Source: Oscillospiraceae bacterium (lineage in GTDB: Bacteria > Bacillota > Clostridia > Oscillospirales > Oscillospiraceae). From it: 39,657 nucleotides of DNA. A program made the position numbers and the translations under genes. Below are positions 1 through 7,494 of this stretch, piece by piece (within the stretch, counting starts at the first letter, position 1; each line of letters begins with the position of its first letter). A model generated the notes under the pieces. That model did not search any database. It was not told the DNA's origin and worked only from the letters and a program-made list of their open reading frames with translations. The DNA is taken from NCBI GenBank assembly GCA_021768185.1, contig JAETNP010000031.1, forward strand, positions 1 to 39,657, written 5' to 3'.

Positions 1-56
1 TTCAAAATCTTTTTTCGTACCCGACCCCGCGGGGCCTCTCGCTCGAAAGCTTAGCT

Positions 57-85
57 ATCTTACCACAGCTTCCAGAGTTTGTCAA
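57..85 (-). promoter_or_regulatory. Downstream copy of tandem rRNA-type promoter
   Basis: Reading leftward, TTGACA (80-85) is followed after exactly 17 bases by TAAGAT (57-62). The transcript would run off the left edge. A second promoter with the same spacing lies 100 bases upstream, and the tandem layout plus the long leader suggest an rRNA operon just outside the window. The rRNA itself is not visible, so that part is inference. Confidence 0.6.
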
Positions 86-158
86 CCCCTTTTTTCACTT
101 TTCGCAAAACTTTTTTCAAAGCCCTGCTTCAGGTCCGCCCCTCGGCGACAGCTCGCTT

Positions 159-187
159 AATATACCAGATTCTACCCCGCTTGTCAA
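159..187 (-). promoter_or_regulatory. Upstream copy of tandem rRNA-type promoter
   Basis: On the minus strand TTGACA (182-187) and TATATT (159-164) are separated by 17 bases, a near-consensus sigma-A promoter. It fires in the same leftward direction as the promoter at 57-85. The region 1-394 holds no convincing gene. Short ORFs there have T-rich, low-complexity translations. Confidence 0.6.
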
Positions 188-394
188 GTACTTTTTTCAT
201 TTTTTCTTTCTTTTTTTACAAATTTCTTTTCTGCGGCAAAATTCGCCCTGTCTGCCTGTCTCCACACCGCACAAATTGCACTATTTTCCGCATAATACAG
301 GATTTACAATGCTGCTGTTTTCTGTATACTTTATTATAATAGGCATAGTTCCCTCGCGGCGGATACAGTCCGCCTTCTGAAAGGAGGTTCTCTT

Positions 395-1234
395 TTGCGC
401 TTCACCAAAATGAACGGCGCCGGAAACGACTTCATCATCCTCAACAACCTGGAGGAGCATATCCCCCACGATCAGTTCCCCGCCACCGCCCGCACCCTCT
501 GCCACCGACACCTCTCCATTGGGGCCGACGGCCTCATGGTGGTGGAAGCCCCTCTCCAAGGCGGCGACTACCGGATGCTCTTTTACAACTCCGACGGCTC
601 CCAGGGCGAGATGTGCGGCAACGGCGCCCGCTGCATCTGCCGCTACGGCTATGAAACCGGCCTGGCCGGCGAGACCCAGACAGTGGAATCCCCCTCCGGC
701 CTGGTCACTGGGACCCGCATTGACCGCCGCAATTACCGCATCCGCCTCACGGACCCCACCGTCATCGACCTGGACCGCCCGGCGGAGGCTCTGGGCCAGA
801 CCTACCCCTGCTCCTATATCGAATTAGGAAACCCCGGCCTGCCCCACGCCGTCGTCCCCTTCCCCGGCCTGAGCGAACGGACCATGGACGATCTGCGGGA
901 GCTGGGCAAAGCTCTCCGCTGGCACCCCGCCTTTCCCAAAGGAGCCAACGTCAATTTTTACGAGATCACCTCACCCAACCATATCACGGAGCTGACCTAC
1001 GAGCGGGGCGTAGAGGATTTCACCTACGCCTGCGGCACCGGCACCGGTTCCACGGTCCTGGCCCTGACCCTTCTGGGCAAAGTCAGCGGCGAGGACGTAG
1101 CCGTCACCGTTCCCGGCGGCAAGCTGCGGGTCACGGTTGACCGGGAAGGGGACCAGATCAGGAATCTCTGGCTCACGGGTCCCACCAATATTGTCTGTGA
1201 AGGCGAGGTCCGCGACGAGGACCTGCACATATAA
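395..1234 (+). CDS. dapF: Diaminopimelate epimerase DapF
   Basis: Interconverts LL- and meso-diaminopimelate in the cytoplasm, for lysine and peptidoglycan synthesis. The 279-residue product has the usual family length. It starts MRFTKMNGAGND, carries the first catalytic cysteine in MCGNGARC and the second in ACGTGTGS, both hallmarks of the two-base racemase fold. I choose the TTG start at 395 because AAGGAGG (381-387) sits 7 bases upstream and the N-terminus then matches the family. A dicarboxylate symporter follows after 29 bases on the same strand with its own AGGAGG, so the two may be co-transcribed. No other dap genes are in the window. Confidence 0.95.
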   Translation: MRFTKMNGAGNDFIILNNLEEHIPHDQFPATARTLCHRHLSIGADGLMVVEAPLQGGDYRMLFYNSDGSQGEMCGNGARCICRYGYETGLAGETQTVESPSGLVTGTRIDRRNYRIRLTDPTVIDLDRPAEALGQTYPCSYIELGNPGLPHAVVPFPGLSERTMDDLRELGKALRWHPAFPKGANVNFYEITSPNHITELTYERGVEDFTYACGTGTGSTVLALTLLGKVSGEDVAVTVPGGKLRVTVDREGDQIRNLWLTGPTNIVCEGEVRDEDLHI

Positions 1235-1263
1235 TATGTAATCTGTTTTAGGAGGAACAAACA

Positions 1264-2562
1264 ATGAGTGCTGAACTCAACAAGAAATCCATCGCAAAGA
1301 ACTACGCTTTTCTCGGCGTCATGCTGGCGGCCATGATCCTGGGCTGCATCGTTGGCTGGGTCTTCCCCGCCGTCCGGGACGCAGACGGCAGCGTGATCTC
1401 CGGCTCCGGCGCAACGGTCATCAAGCCCTTGGGCACTGTGTTCATCAACATGATGTTCTGCATCGTGGTGCCCCTGGTGTTCGCGTCCATCTCCAGCGCC
1501 GTGGCCAACATGCAGAGTCGGAAGCGGGCCGGAAAGATCATGGGCGTCACCGTGGCGACCTTTGTGGTCACCGGAGCCATCGCCGCCGTCATCATGTACG
1601 TCCTCATGCGCATCTTCCCGCCGGTCCTGACCCCCTGGAGCGAGATCCCCACGGAGGAGATGGGTGAGTACGCCACCATGAGCGAGCTGCTGGTAAACTT
1701 CTTCACCTCCAGCGACTTTGTGGGTCTGCTGAGCCGCCGGGCCATGCTGCCCCTGATCGTCTTCTCCCTTCTCTTCGGCTTCGCGGTGAACCTCAACGGC
1801 GGCCAGAGCACCCCGGTAGGCCGTTTCCTGGAGGACCTGACCAATGTGATGCTGAAATTCGTGAAGATCGTGACCTACTACGCCCCCATTGCCTTCTTCG
1901 CCATCTTCGCCGACCTGGTAGCCACCTACGGCTCCGAAGTCATCACCAACTATGGCCGCGCCATGCTGGTCTACTACCCCTTGTGCTTCGTCTATATCGT
2001 CACCGCCTGGCCCCTCTTCGCCTGGTTTGGCGGCGGCAGGCACGGCGTTAAGACCATGTTCCAGCACATCGCCAAGCCCGCCATCGTCTCCCTTGGCACC
2101 TGCTCCTCCGTGGCGACCATCCCCACCAATATGGAGGAAGCCTCCGACACCGGCATCTCCAAGGATGTCAGCGACATGGTCCTGCCCCTGGGCGCGACGA
2201 TGCACATGGACGGGTCCTGCTTCTCCTGCGTGCTGAAGATTGCCTTTGTCATGGGCGTGTTCGGGGTCCCCTTCGAGGGCATTGGGATGCTCATCAAGGT
2301 AGTTCTGGTTGCCGTTCTCTCCTCCGTAGGCATGAGCGGCGTTCCCGGCGGAGGCTACATCGGCGAATATATCATCTGTTCCATCTTCTTCCCCAACCAG
2401 ATGGAGATGGCCTTCCCCATTCTGGTTGCCATCGGCAATCTGGTAGATCCTCCGGCTACCATGATCAATGCCGCCGGCGACTATGTGGTGTCCTATATCG
2501 TCTCCCGTTTCGTAGACGGCAAGGACTGGCTGGAGAAGGCCCTCAGCAGAAAGGCTGGATAA
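1264..2562 (+). CDS. Dicarboxylate/amino acid:cation symporter (DAACS family)
   Basis: A 432-residue membrane protein that probably imports a dicarboxylate or acidic/neutral amino acid with Na+ or H+. Family signatures are visible in order: the early helix motif NMMFCIVVPLVF, the serine-rich re-entrant loop SLGTCSSVATIPTNMEEA, the PLGATMHMDGSC motif of TM7 and the second re-entrant loop SSVGMSGVPGGGYI. AGGAGG lies just before the ATG at 1264. It follows dapF closely and ends in a strong terminator. Substrate cannot be read from the sequence; glutamate, C4-dicarboxylate and serine/threonine transport all occur in this family. Confidence 0.92.
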   Translation: MSAELNKKSIAKNYAFLGVMLAAMILGCIVGWVFPAVRDADGSVISGSGATVIKPLGTVFINMMFCIVVPLVFASISSAVANMQSRKRAGKIMGVTVATFVVTGAIAAVIMYVLMRIFPPVLTPWSEIPTEEMGEYATMSELLVNFFTSSDFVGLLSRRAMLPLIVFSLLFGFAVNLNGGQSTPVGRFLEDLTNVMLKFVKIVTYYAPIAFFAIFADLVATYGSEVITNYGRAMLVYYPLCFVYIVTAWPLFAWFGGGRHGVKTMFQHIAKPAIVSLGTCSSVATIPTNMEEASDTGISKDVSDMVLPLGATMHMDGSCFSCVLKIAFVMGVFGVPFEGIGMLIKVVLVAVLSSVGMSGVPGGGYIGEYIICSIFFPNQMEMAFPILVAIGNLVDPPATMINAAGDYVVSYIVSRFVDGKDWLEKALSRKAG

Positions 2563-2575
2563 CTTTTACTCCACA

Positions 2576-2615
2576 AAAAGATGAAGTCCATCTCTCGGGA
2601 TGGACTTCATCTTTT
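2576..2615 (+). terminator. Perfect 17-bp hairpin terminator after the symporter
   Basis: The arms 2576-2592 and 2599-2615 are perfect complements with a 6-base loop. The left arm begins AAAAG and the right arm ends CTTTT, so it could work on both strands. It closes the dapF-symporter unit. Confidence 0.85.
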
Positions 2616-2675
2616 CACACACAAATTTAACATCAATAATATCATTTTGCATTCTTAAATGAGCGGCGCTTGTCA

Positions 2676-2695
2676 TATAATTTTGATATCAAAAT
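2676..2695 (+). promoter_or_regulatory. Palindromic operator over a -10 box
   Basis: A perfect 16-base palindrome, ATTTTGATATCAAAAT, spans 2680-2695 and overlaps a TATAAT at 2676-2681, 15 bases before the ribbon-helix-helix gene. Such dimeric regulators bind palindromes and often repress themselves, so autoregulation is likely. No good -35 box is seen at 17 bases. Confidence 0.5.
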
Positions 2696-2709
2696 AATGT
2701 GAGGTTGCT

Positions 2710-2892
2710 ATGGCAAACTACTACACTCCCTTTTCCCTCCGGGTATCGGAAGATCTGCTGGCAAAGATCAAGGTAATTGCCGTCCGGAACAAGCGCTCCG
2801 CCAACAAAGAGATCGAGTACGCGCTGGAGCAGTATGTCAAAGCCTTCGAGGAGCGGCATGAGGAGATCATGATCGACGGGGACGCTTTATAG
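2710..2892 (+). CDS. Arc-like ribbon-helix-helix DNA-binding protein
   Basis: A 60-residue protein with the Arc/MetJ pattern: a short strand (PFSLRVSEDLLAKI), then two helices (VIAVRNKRSANKEIEYAL and EQYVKAFEE). The N-terminal strand would insert in the major groove as a dimer. It has an acidic tail. A perfect palindrome lies directly upstream, and an XRE-type gene starts 14 bases downstream. It may regulate this three-gene set. It could instead be an antitoxin, but I see no toxin partner. Confidence 0.8.
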   Translation: MANYYTPFSLRVSEDLLAKIKVIAVRNKRSANKEIEYALEQYVKAFEERHEEIMIDGDAL

Positions 2893-2906
2893 GGCCGGAG
2901 GGTTCA

Positions 2907-3149
2907 ATGCAGATCAAAGAAGCCGTTGTCCGCCGCTTTCAGGAGCTTTGCCGGGAGCGCGGAATCAAGTACAACGAACTGGCGACCCTGTCGGGCGTGA
3001 CCCCCTCCACGGTATACAGCATGATGGACGAGCGCCGCCGGGATGTCTCCATGGTAACGGTCAAAAAGCTCTGCGACGGACTGGACGTCTCCATCCCGGA
3101 ATTTTTCACAGCGCCCATCTTTGCAGAATTGGAACAGGAAATTTATTGA
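2907..3149 (+). CDS. XRE-family helix-turn-helix regulator, minimal
   Basis: 80 residues, almost all one Cro/C1-type HTH domain: RGIKYNELATLSGVTPSTVYSMM forms helices 2-3, and VTVKKLCDGLDVSIPEFF is the usual closing helix. A GGAGG lies at 2896-2900. It is 14 bases after the ribbon-helix-helix gene and 50 bases before the AbrB-type gene. There is no sensor or peptidase domain, so it is either a stand-alone repressor or a partner of its neighbours. Confidence 0.85.
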   Translation: MQIKEAVVRRFQELCRERGIKYNELATLSGVTPSTVYSMMDERRRDVSMVTVKKLCDGLDVSIPEFFTAPIFAELEQEIY

Positions 3150-3199
3150 CCTGCCGCCCCCGCCCTTCCGCCCAAACACGAAAACAAGGAGGACATCCC

Positions 3200-3445
3200 A
3201 TGAAATCAACAGGCATCGTGCGCCGGATCGACGAGCTTGGCCGGATCGTTCTGCCCGCCGAGCTGCGCCGCACCTTGAACATAGGAGAGCGGGAGACCAT
3301 GGAGATTTTCGTGGATGGCTCCTCCATCGTCCTGAAAAAGTACAGCCCCGCCTGCATTTTCTGCGACAGCGGCCGGGACGTATCCATCTTCAAGGGCAAG
3401 AACGTCTGTGCCCGCTGTCTGCGGCAGCTGCGGGAGGAATCCTGA
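3200..3445 (+). CDS. AbrB/SpoVT-type regulator with CxxC pairs
   Basis: 81 residues, start ATG 3200 behind AAGGAGG. The first half (MKSTGIVRRIDELGRIVLPA) is a swapped-hairpin AbrB DNA-binding domain, which acts as a dimer or tetramer in transition-state and sporulation control. The second half has CIFC and, 15 residues on, CARC, a zinc-ribbon-like arrangement common in short clostridial AbrB proteins. It is the last gene of the small-regulator trio and is followed by a bidirectional terminator. Confidence 0.88.
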   Translation: MKSTGIVRRIDELGRIVLPAELRRTLNIGERETMEIFVDGSSIVLKKYSPACIFCDSGRDVSIFKGKNVCARCLRQLREES

Positions 3446-3460
3446 AGCCTTCCCCACAGC

Positions 3461-3503
3461 AAAAGCCGTTCCCCCGGCGCACCGCACCGGGGGAACGGCT
3501 TTT
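3461..3503. terminator. Shared convergent terminator
   Basis: Arms 3461-3477 and 3487-3503 pair perfectly over 17 bases, with A-run and T-run flanks. It lies between the rightward AbrB-type gene and the leftward alpha-galactosidase, whose stop codon starts at the next base (3504-3506), so one hairpin probably serves both. Confidence 0.88.
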
Positions 3504-5834
3504 TTACTTTTCCACGGCCTCCAATATGTACAGCCGGCTCCCGAAGTCCCCCATCACCCGGGTATCTCCATCGAACCCGGTCCCGGAGAACCCCTGTTTC
3601 AGCCACACGCCCGCCTTCATGAGCAGGCCGCCGAAAGCGGTCATCTCCTCCCGTTCTCCCGGCAGGCGCACCAGCTTTTCCGCCGCCGCCTCCGTCAGGG
3701 ACCCGGGCCGGACCCGCACCGGCGAGACCATGTTCACCAGCGAGCCGAAGGCCGCCAGTTCCGTCCCCACCGGCCGGACGGACAGCCGGTAGACGTCCCC
3801 GGACGCCAACCCCCGCGCCAGCAGCCGCAGCCCGGGCGCGTTAGGCTGGTTCTCCTGCTGGAACAGCAAGGTCAGCGCCGTGCTGTAATCTCCGGACACC
3901 GTCATCATCTGCCACAGCCCGTCCTTCCCGCCCCGCAGGCGGTAGAGCTTCCCAAATTGCAAAGTCCCCCGATATTTTTTATAAAAAGCGATCTGGCCCG
4001 CCACTCTGGTCCGCTCCTTCTCCGGCAGGCTGCACAAGTCCAGCTCATACCCCAGCAGTCCGAAGGCCGCCGTCTGGAACCGGCTGTCCAGCGGCGTCTC
4101 CCGCAGGGTCTGATGGTTGGGGCTGGCGCTCACATGGGCCCCCATCACCGACTGCGGATATCCAAAGCTGGCGTTGTACTGTATCCGGCACCGGCACAGC
4201 GCGTCGGTGTTGTCCGACAGCCATACCTGGGGCATATAGCACAGCATTCCCAGGTCCGTCCTGTTCCCTCCGCTGGCGCAGGCCTCAAAGAGTATCTTGG
4301 GGAACCGCTTCCCCAGCTCTCCCAGCACCCGATATAATCCCAGGATATACCGATGCCGCACCTCTCCCTGCCGCTCCGGCGGCAGGACGACGGACCAGGT
4401 ATCCGTCATCACCCGGTTCATGTCCCACTTGACGTAGGCCGGCTTTGCCTCCTCAAACACCCCGGACAGCACCCGGATCAGGTGCTCCTGCACCTCCGTC
4501 CGGCCCAGGTCGAGGATATACTGGTTCCGTCCCACCGCCTGTCCGGGCCGTCCCAGAATCCAATCCGGGTGGGCCCTGTAAAGTCTGCTGTCCTCGCTGA
4601 CCATTTCCGGCTCCACCCAGAGCCCGAACCCAATACCCAGCGCCCGGACCCGGTCCGCCAGACCGCCCAGCCCGTCCGGCAGCTTCCGCCGGTTGGCCAT
4701 ATCCCAGTCCCCCAGGGACCGCCTGTCGTTGTCTCTCTTTCCGAACCATCCGTCGTCCAGCACGAACAGCTCCGCCCCCAGCTCTTTGCCCTGCCGGGCC
4801 AGCCGCAGGAGGTCCTTCTGGGTAAACCGGAAATAGAAGCTCTCCCAGCTGTTGACCAGCACCGGCCTTGGCCTCCGCTTCCACCACCCCCGGACCACAT
4901 GCTCCCGGATAAATGCGTGGAGGTTCCCGCTCATCTCCGCCAACCCGCAGCCATAGGTCATAGCCGCCTCCGGCGCGGTAAAACTCTCCCCCGGCTCCAG
5001 CCGCCAGGAGAATCCCTCCGGCTGAATCCCTTGGAGAAAGCGAAGCTTCCCATAGGCGTTTCCGCAGGCGCAGGCGAAGTGGTCCCCGCTGTAGAGCAGA
5101 TGGAACCCCCAGCAGTCCCCATAGACCTCGTCCGCCCCTCTGTCCTGCAGCATCACGAAGGGATTGGCCCGGTTGGAGGAGCATCCGGTCCTGCTCCCGC
5201 TGACAATGGTTCCCGGACCGCACTCCGTCTGCGTGGGCTCAAACTCCCTGGCCCAGGCCCCGTTAAAGGTGGTGAGCACATAGTCCTGCTCCAAAAAATC
5301 CACCTGATTGCTCATCAGCCGCAGCACCGTCACCGGCTTCTCCCCCAGATTGACCAGCCGCGCGGACCGTGTGATCACATCGCACCCGTCAAACGTAGTA
5401 TACAGGACCTCCAGCCGCAGCCCGCCCCGTTTCTCCAGCAGCGACACCCGCAGCGTCCGGCACTTTCCCGCCTCATCATAGGCCGACGGCAGTCCCTCCA
5501 GCGCCGGCTTTTTCTCCAGCACCTCCGCGCTCTCAAACCGGAAGTCCGTCAGCGTATCCCCCTCCGCACTGCGGACAGTCACCATGCTCTCTCTCAGGTC
5601 CCCCAGCCCGGGCCCGGATGTCTCCAGCGCCATATCCTCCAGGCAGACGCCGTCCAGTCCGGCCCCATTTCCTGGAAAATGCCGCACCTGCGGCACCAGT
5701 GCCTCCCAGCCGCCGGAGAGGTCCAGTCTCCCGCCATAATAGAGATGCTGTAAAAATCCCTGTTCCGTCACTCGGAAGCAGTATGTACTCCGCCGGGTCT
5801 CCAGCAGGAAAAAGTCCTTCAGCACTTGAATCAT
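3504..5834 (-). CDS. Alpha-galactosidase, GH36 family
   Basis: A 776-residue cytoplasmic glycosidase that would hydrolyse alpha-galactosides such as melibiose and raffinose oligosaccharides. The GH36 nucleophile is seen in KWDMNR (Asp about 471) and the acid/base in SDNTDA (Asp about 541). DDGWFGKRD (about 360) and WVEPEM (about 406) are further family marks, and the N-terminal third is the beta-supersandwich. The ORF is open further upstream, but I place the start at ATG 5834, which has AAAGGAGG just before it and begins MIQVLKDF. No sugar transporter is adjacent. A promoter lies at 5857-5885. Confidence 0.94.
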   Translation of the reverse strand: MIQVLKDFFLLETRRSTYCFRVTEQGFLQHLYYGGRLDLSGGWEALVPQVRHFPGNGAGLDGVCLEDMALETSGPGLGDLRESMVTVRSAEGDTLTDFRFESAEVLEKKPALEGLPSAYDEAGKCRTLRVSLLEKRGGLRLEVLYTTFDGCDVITRSARLVNLGEKPVTVLRLMSNQVDFLEQDYVLTTFNGAWAREFEPTQTECGPGTIVSGSRTGCSSNRANPFVMLQDRGADEVYGDCWGFHLLYSGDHFACACGNAYGKLRFLQGIQPEGFSWRLEPGESFTAPEAAMTYGCGLAEMSGNLHAFIREHVVRGWWKRRPRPVLVNSWESFYFRFTQKDLLRLARQGKELGAELFVLDDGWFGKRDNDRRSLGDWDMANRRKLPDGLGGLADRVRALGIGFGLWVEPEMVSEDSRLYRAHPDWILGRPGQAVGRNQYILDLGRTEVQEHLIRVLSGVFEEAKPAYVKWDMNRVMTDTWSVVLPPERQGEVRHRYILGLYRVLGELGKRFPKILFEACASGGNRTDLGMLCYMPQVWLSDNTDALCRCRIQYNASFGYPQSVMGAHVSASPNHQTLRETPLDSRFQTAAFGLLGYELDLCSLPEKERTRVAGQIAFYKKYRGTLQFGKLYRLRGGKDGLWQMMTVSGDYSTALTLLFQQENQPNAPGLRLLARGLASGDVYRLSVRPVGTELAAFGSLVNMVSPVRVRPGSLTEAAAEKLVRLPGEREEMTAFGGLLMKAGVWLKQGFSGTGFDGDTRVMGDFGSRLYILEAVEK

Positions 5835-5856
5835 ATGCCCCGCCTCCTTTTCCCCT

Positions 5857-5885
5857 ATTTTATCACCCCGCCCTCCCTCTGACAA
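5857..5885 (-). promoter_or_regulatory. Promoter of the alpha-galactosidase gene
   Basis: Reading leftward, TTGTCA (5880-5885) and TAAAAT (5857-5862) are separated by 17 bases, close to the gene start at 5834. It is back-to-back with the rightward promoter at 5953-5981. Confidence 0.65.
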
Positions 5886-5952
5886 GGGGGACCGGCGGCG
5901 CGCCCTGTCGAAAACTCCCGAAAATATTCCGGTGATTTTTTCGAAAAAAGCC

Positions 5953-5981
5953 TTGCCAACCTGCCCCCGTCGTGGTATAAT
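5953..5981 (+). promoter_or_regulatory. Consensus promoter of a 25-residue ORF
   Basis: TTGCCA (5953-5958), a 17-base spacer and TATAAT (5976-5981) make a strong sigma-A promoter. Transcription should start near 5988, about 30 bases before the small ORF. Confidence 0.75.
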
Positions 5982-6018
5982 ACAGATAACTTGATAAAGG
6001 AAGGAAGTGATATCGGAC

Positions 6019-6096
6019 ATGATCAAGCCCTTCACCGGCGTCGATATTGACGACATGATTTTCGGTGAGCGCGATACCTCCACCAGCGAGCGGTAA
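6019..6096 (+). CDS. 25-residue small protein, function unknown
   Basis: An ATG at 6019 opens 25 codons, starting MIKPFTGVDIDD and ending TSTSER before TAA. AAGGAAGG (5999-6006) is a good ribosome site 12 bases upstream. A consensus promoter precedes it, and a T-tailed hairpin (6129-6160) follows, so this is a complete transcription unit of about 170 bases. The peptide is acidic in the middle, polar at the end and has no membrane segment. It could be a functional miniprotein or a small RNA that happens to be translated. I do not recognise the family. Confidence 0.5.
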   Translation: MIKPFTGVDIDDMIFGERDTSTSER

Positions 6097-6128
6097 ACCT
6101 TGTACCCGGCAAAAAAAGAACGGAAAGG

Positions 6129-6160
6129 CCACGCTTGAGAAGCGTGGGTTTTTTATTTTT
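6129..6160 (+). terminator. Terminator of the small-ORF transcript
   Basis: CCACGCTT (6129-6136) pairs with AAGCGTGG (6140-6147) across a 3-base loop, then GTTTTTTATTTTT. A classic intrinsic terminator. Confidence 0.85.
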
Positions 6161-6183
6161 ATGTGCCAGATCGTGTTCACCCC

Positions 6184-6448
6184 GTTCTTTTTCTTGAAAG
6201 AAAAAGAACCAAAAAGAACTTTAAGTTCGAGACTAAACCCAATGCTATTCTCAGATTTCTGCCCGGTAACGATACTGCAATTTTATTCAGGAATAGCACC
6301 AGAAACGAACAGAAGCCCCGGTTTTCGGAATGCAATCCATTCCAGAAAACCGGGGCCTACTTTTTCTAAAGAAAAAGTAGGCAAAAAGAATTTGGGCGGC
6401 GCGTGCGCCGCCGGGACCGGTCATTGGGCGAAGCCCAATGACGGTCCC
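6184..6448. repeat. Hairpin-rich spacer with dispersed repeats
   Basis: Five inverted repeats in 265 bases: 6184-6209 (TTCTTTTTCTTGAAAG type), 6316-6355 (near-perfect, one bulge), 6356-6381 (CTACTTTTTC type), 6395-6412 (GGCGGCGC stem) and 6413-6448 (one bulge). After 6209, and again after the last hairpin, there are two related tails with CTAAACCC-TGCTATTC. They match tails at 25525-25596 (reverse) and 36173-36240. No gene is seen here. The hairpins may end transcripts of the leftward dehydrogenase or of the small ORF. Confidence 0.7.
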
Positions 6449-6525
6449 TGGAGCCTAAACCCATTGCTATTCCTGCATCCCCGCACGGTAATGGACCCCG
6501 GCATCCAATTGAAGGCGCGCGCTGC

Positions 6526-7260
6526 CTACAGAATGAACCCCCCGTCCACCGTCAGCACCTGCCCGGTGATAAAATCCGCGTCCTCCCGGAGCAGGAACGC
6601 CACAGCTCTTGCCACGTCCTCCGGCGACCCCAGCCGTCCGGCGGGGGTCTGGTCCACGAGGGACGCTACCGTCTCCTCCCCCAGCCCCTTCACCATGTCG
6701 GTCTCAATGACCCCCGGCGCCACGCAGTTGACCCGGATGTGGGAAGGCGCCAGCTCCATGGCCAGCGACCGCGTCAGCCCGATCACCGCCGCCTTGGACG
6801 CCGCGTAGGCCACCTCGCAGGAGGCCCCCCGCAGTCCCCAGATGGAGGAAATGTTCACGATTCCCCCCGCCTTCTCATGGAGCATATGGGGCAGCACCGC
6901 CTGGATCGTATGGAACGCCCCATCGGCGTGAACGGCGAACATCCGCCGCCACAGCTCCTCCGGCGTATCCTGAAAGAGGTCGTTCTGGGCGATCCCGGCA
7001 TTGTTCACCAGCGCCGTCACCGGCCCGAAGGCCGCCTCCACCTGCCTCACGGCCGCGGTGACCGCCTCCCGGTCCGCCACGTCGGCCTGGACCGCCAGCG
7101 CCTCGCATCCCTGCTCCCGCAGCTCCGCCGCCAGCGCCTCCGCCTGCTCCCGGGAACGCAGGTAGTTGATCCCCACAGCGTACCCCTCCGCCGCCAGCCG
7201 GCGGACGACAGCCCGCCCGATTCCCCGGCTCCCGCCGGTAACAAATGCCGTTTTACCCAT
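6526..7260 (-). CDS. Short-chain dehydrogenase/reductase (FabG-like)
   Basis: A 244-residue NAD(P)H-dependent oxidoreductase. The Rossmann motif TGGSRGIG is at residues 8-15, NNAG at 86-89, and the catalytic Ser-Tyr-Lys set at about 138/139 (NISSIWG), Y152 and K156 (YAASK). The C-terminus IDTDMVKGL..GQVLTVDGG follows FabG closely, so 3-oxoacyl-ACP reductase activity is the first guess. It stands alone, without fatty-acid genes, which makes another keto substrate equally possible. Two ATGs are adjacent (7263 and 7260). I take 7260 for its better spacing from AGGAGG. Confidence 0.85.
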   Translation of the reverse strand: MGKTAFVTGGSRGIGRAVVRRLAAEGYAVGINYLRSREQAEALAAELREQGCEALAVQADVADREAVTAAVRQVEAAFGPVTALVNNAGIAQNDLFQDTPEELWRRMFAVHADGAFHTIQAVLPHMLHEKAGGIVNISSIWGLRGASCEVAYAASKAAVIGLTRSLAMELAPSHIRVNCVAPGVIETDMVKGLGEETVASLVDQTPAGRLGSPEDVARAVAFLLREDADFITGQVLTVDGGFIL

Positions 7261-7354
7261 CATGCTCCTCCTTGCCCGTACCTGTTTCTCCTATAGTAAA
7301 CGTCCCGCCCCCATCTGTCAAGAGCGCCTGCGTCCCTATAAACGTCTCCTCCTT

Positions 7355-7380
7355 GGCTCCCCCTTCGGGGGAGCCGTTTT
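7355..7380 (+). terminator. Terminator-like hairpin in the SLH gene leader
   Basis: GGCTCCCCC (7355-7363) pairs with GGGGGAGCC (7367-7375), followed by GTTTT and T-rich DNA. No rightward gene precedes it. It may be an attenuator ahead of the SLH gene or a stop for antisense transcription. Confidence 0.5.
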
Positions 7381-7494
7381 CAAAAAATTTTTCAAATTTT
7401 TTTGAAATTTATCGAACCAGGCGGCAGCTTGCATGCACTTTATAAAAAAGAGACATGCCCGAGAGCTCCTGCAAAGGAAAAGGAGGATCACACT

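Noticed and set aside
1024..2205. A 393-codon leftward frame
   Set aside because: Antisense to the symporter, with a His/Gly/Asp-rich, non-protein-like translation.
4353..5753. A 466-codon rightward frame rich in Pro, Arg and His
   Set aside because: Antisense to the alpha-galactosidase; composition typical of a shadow frame.
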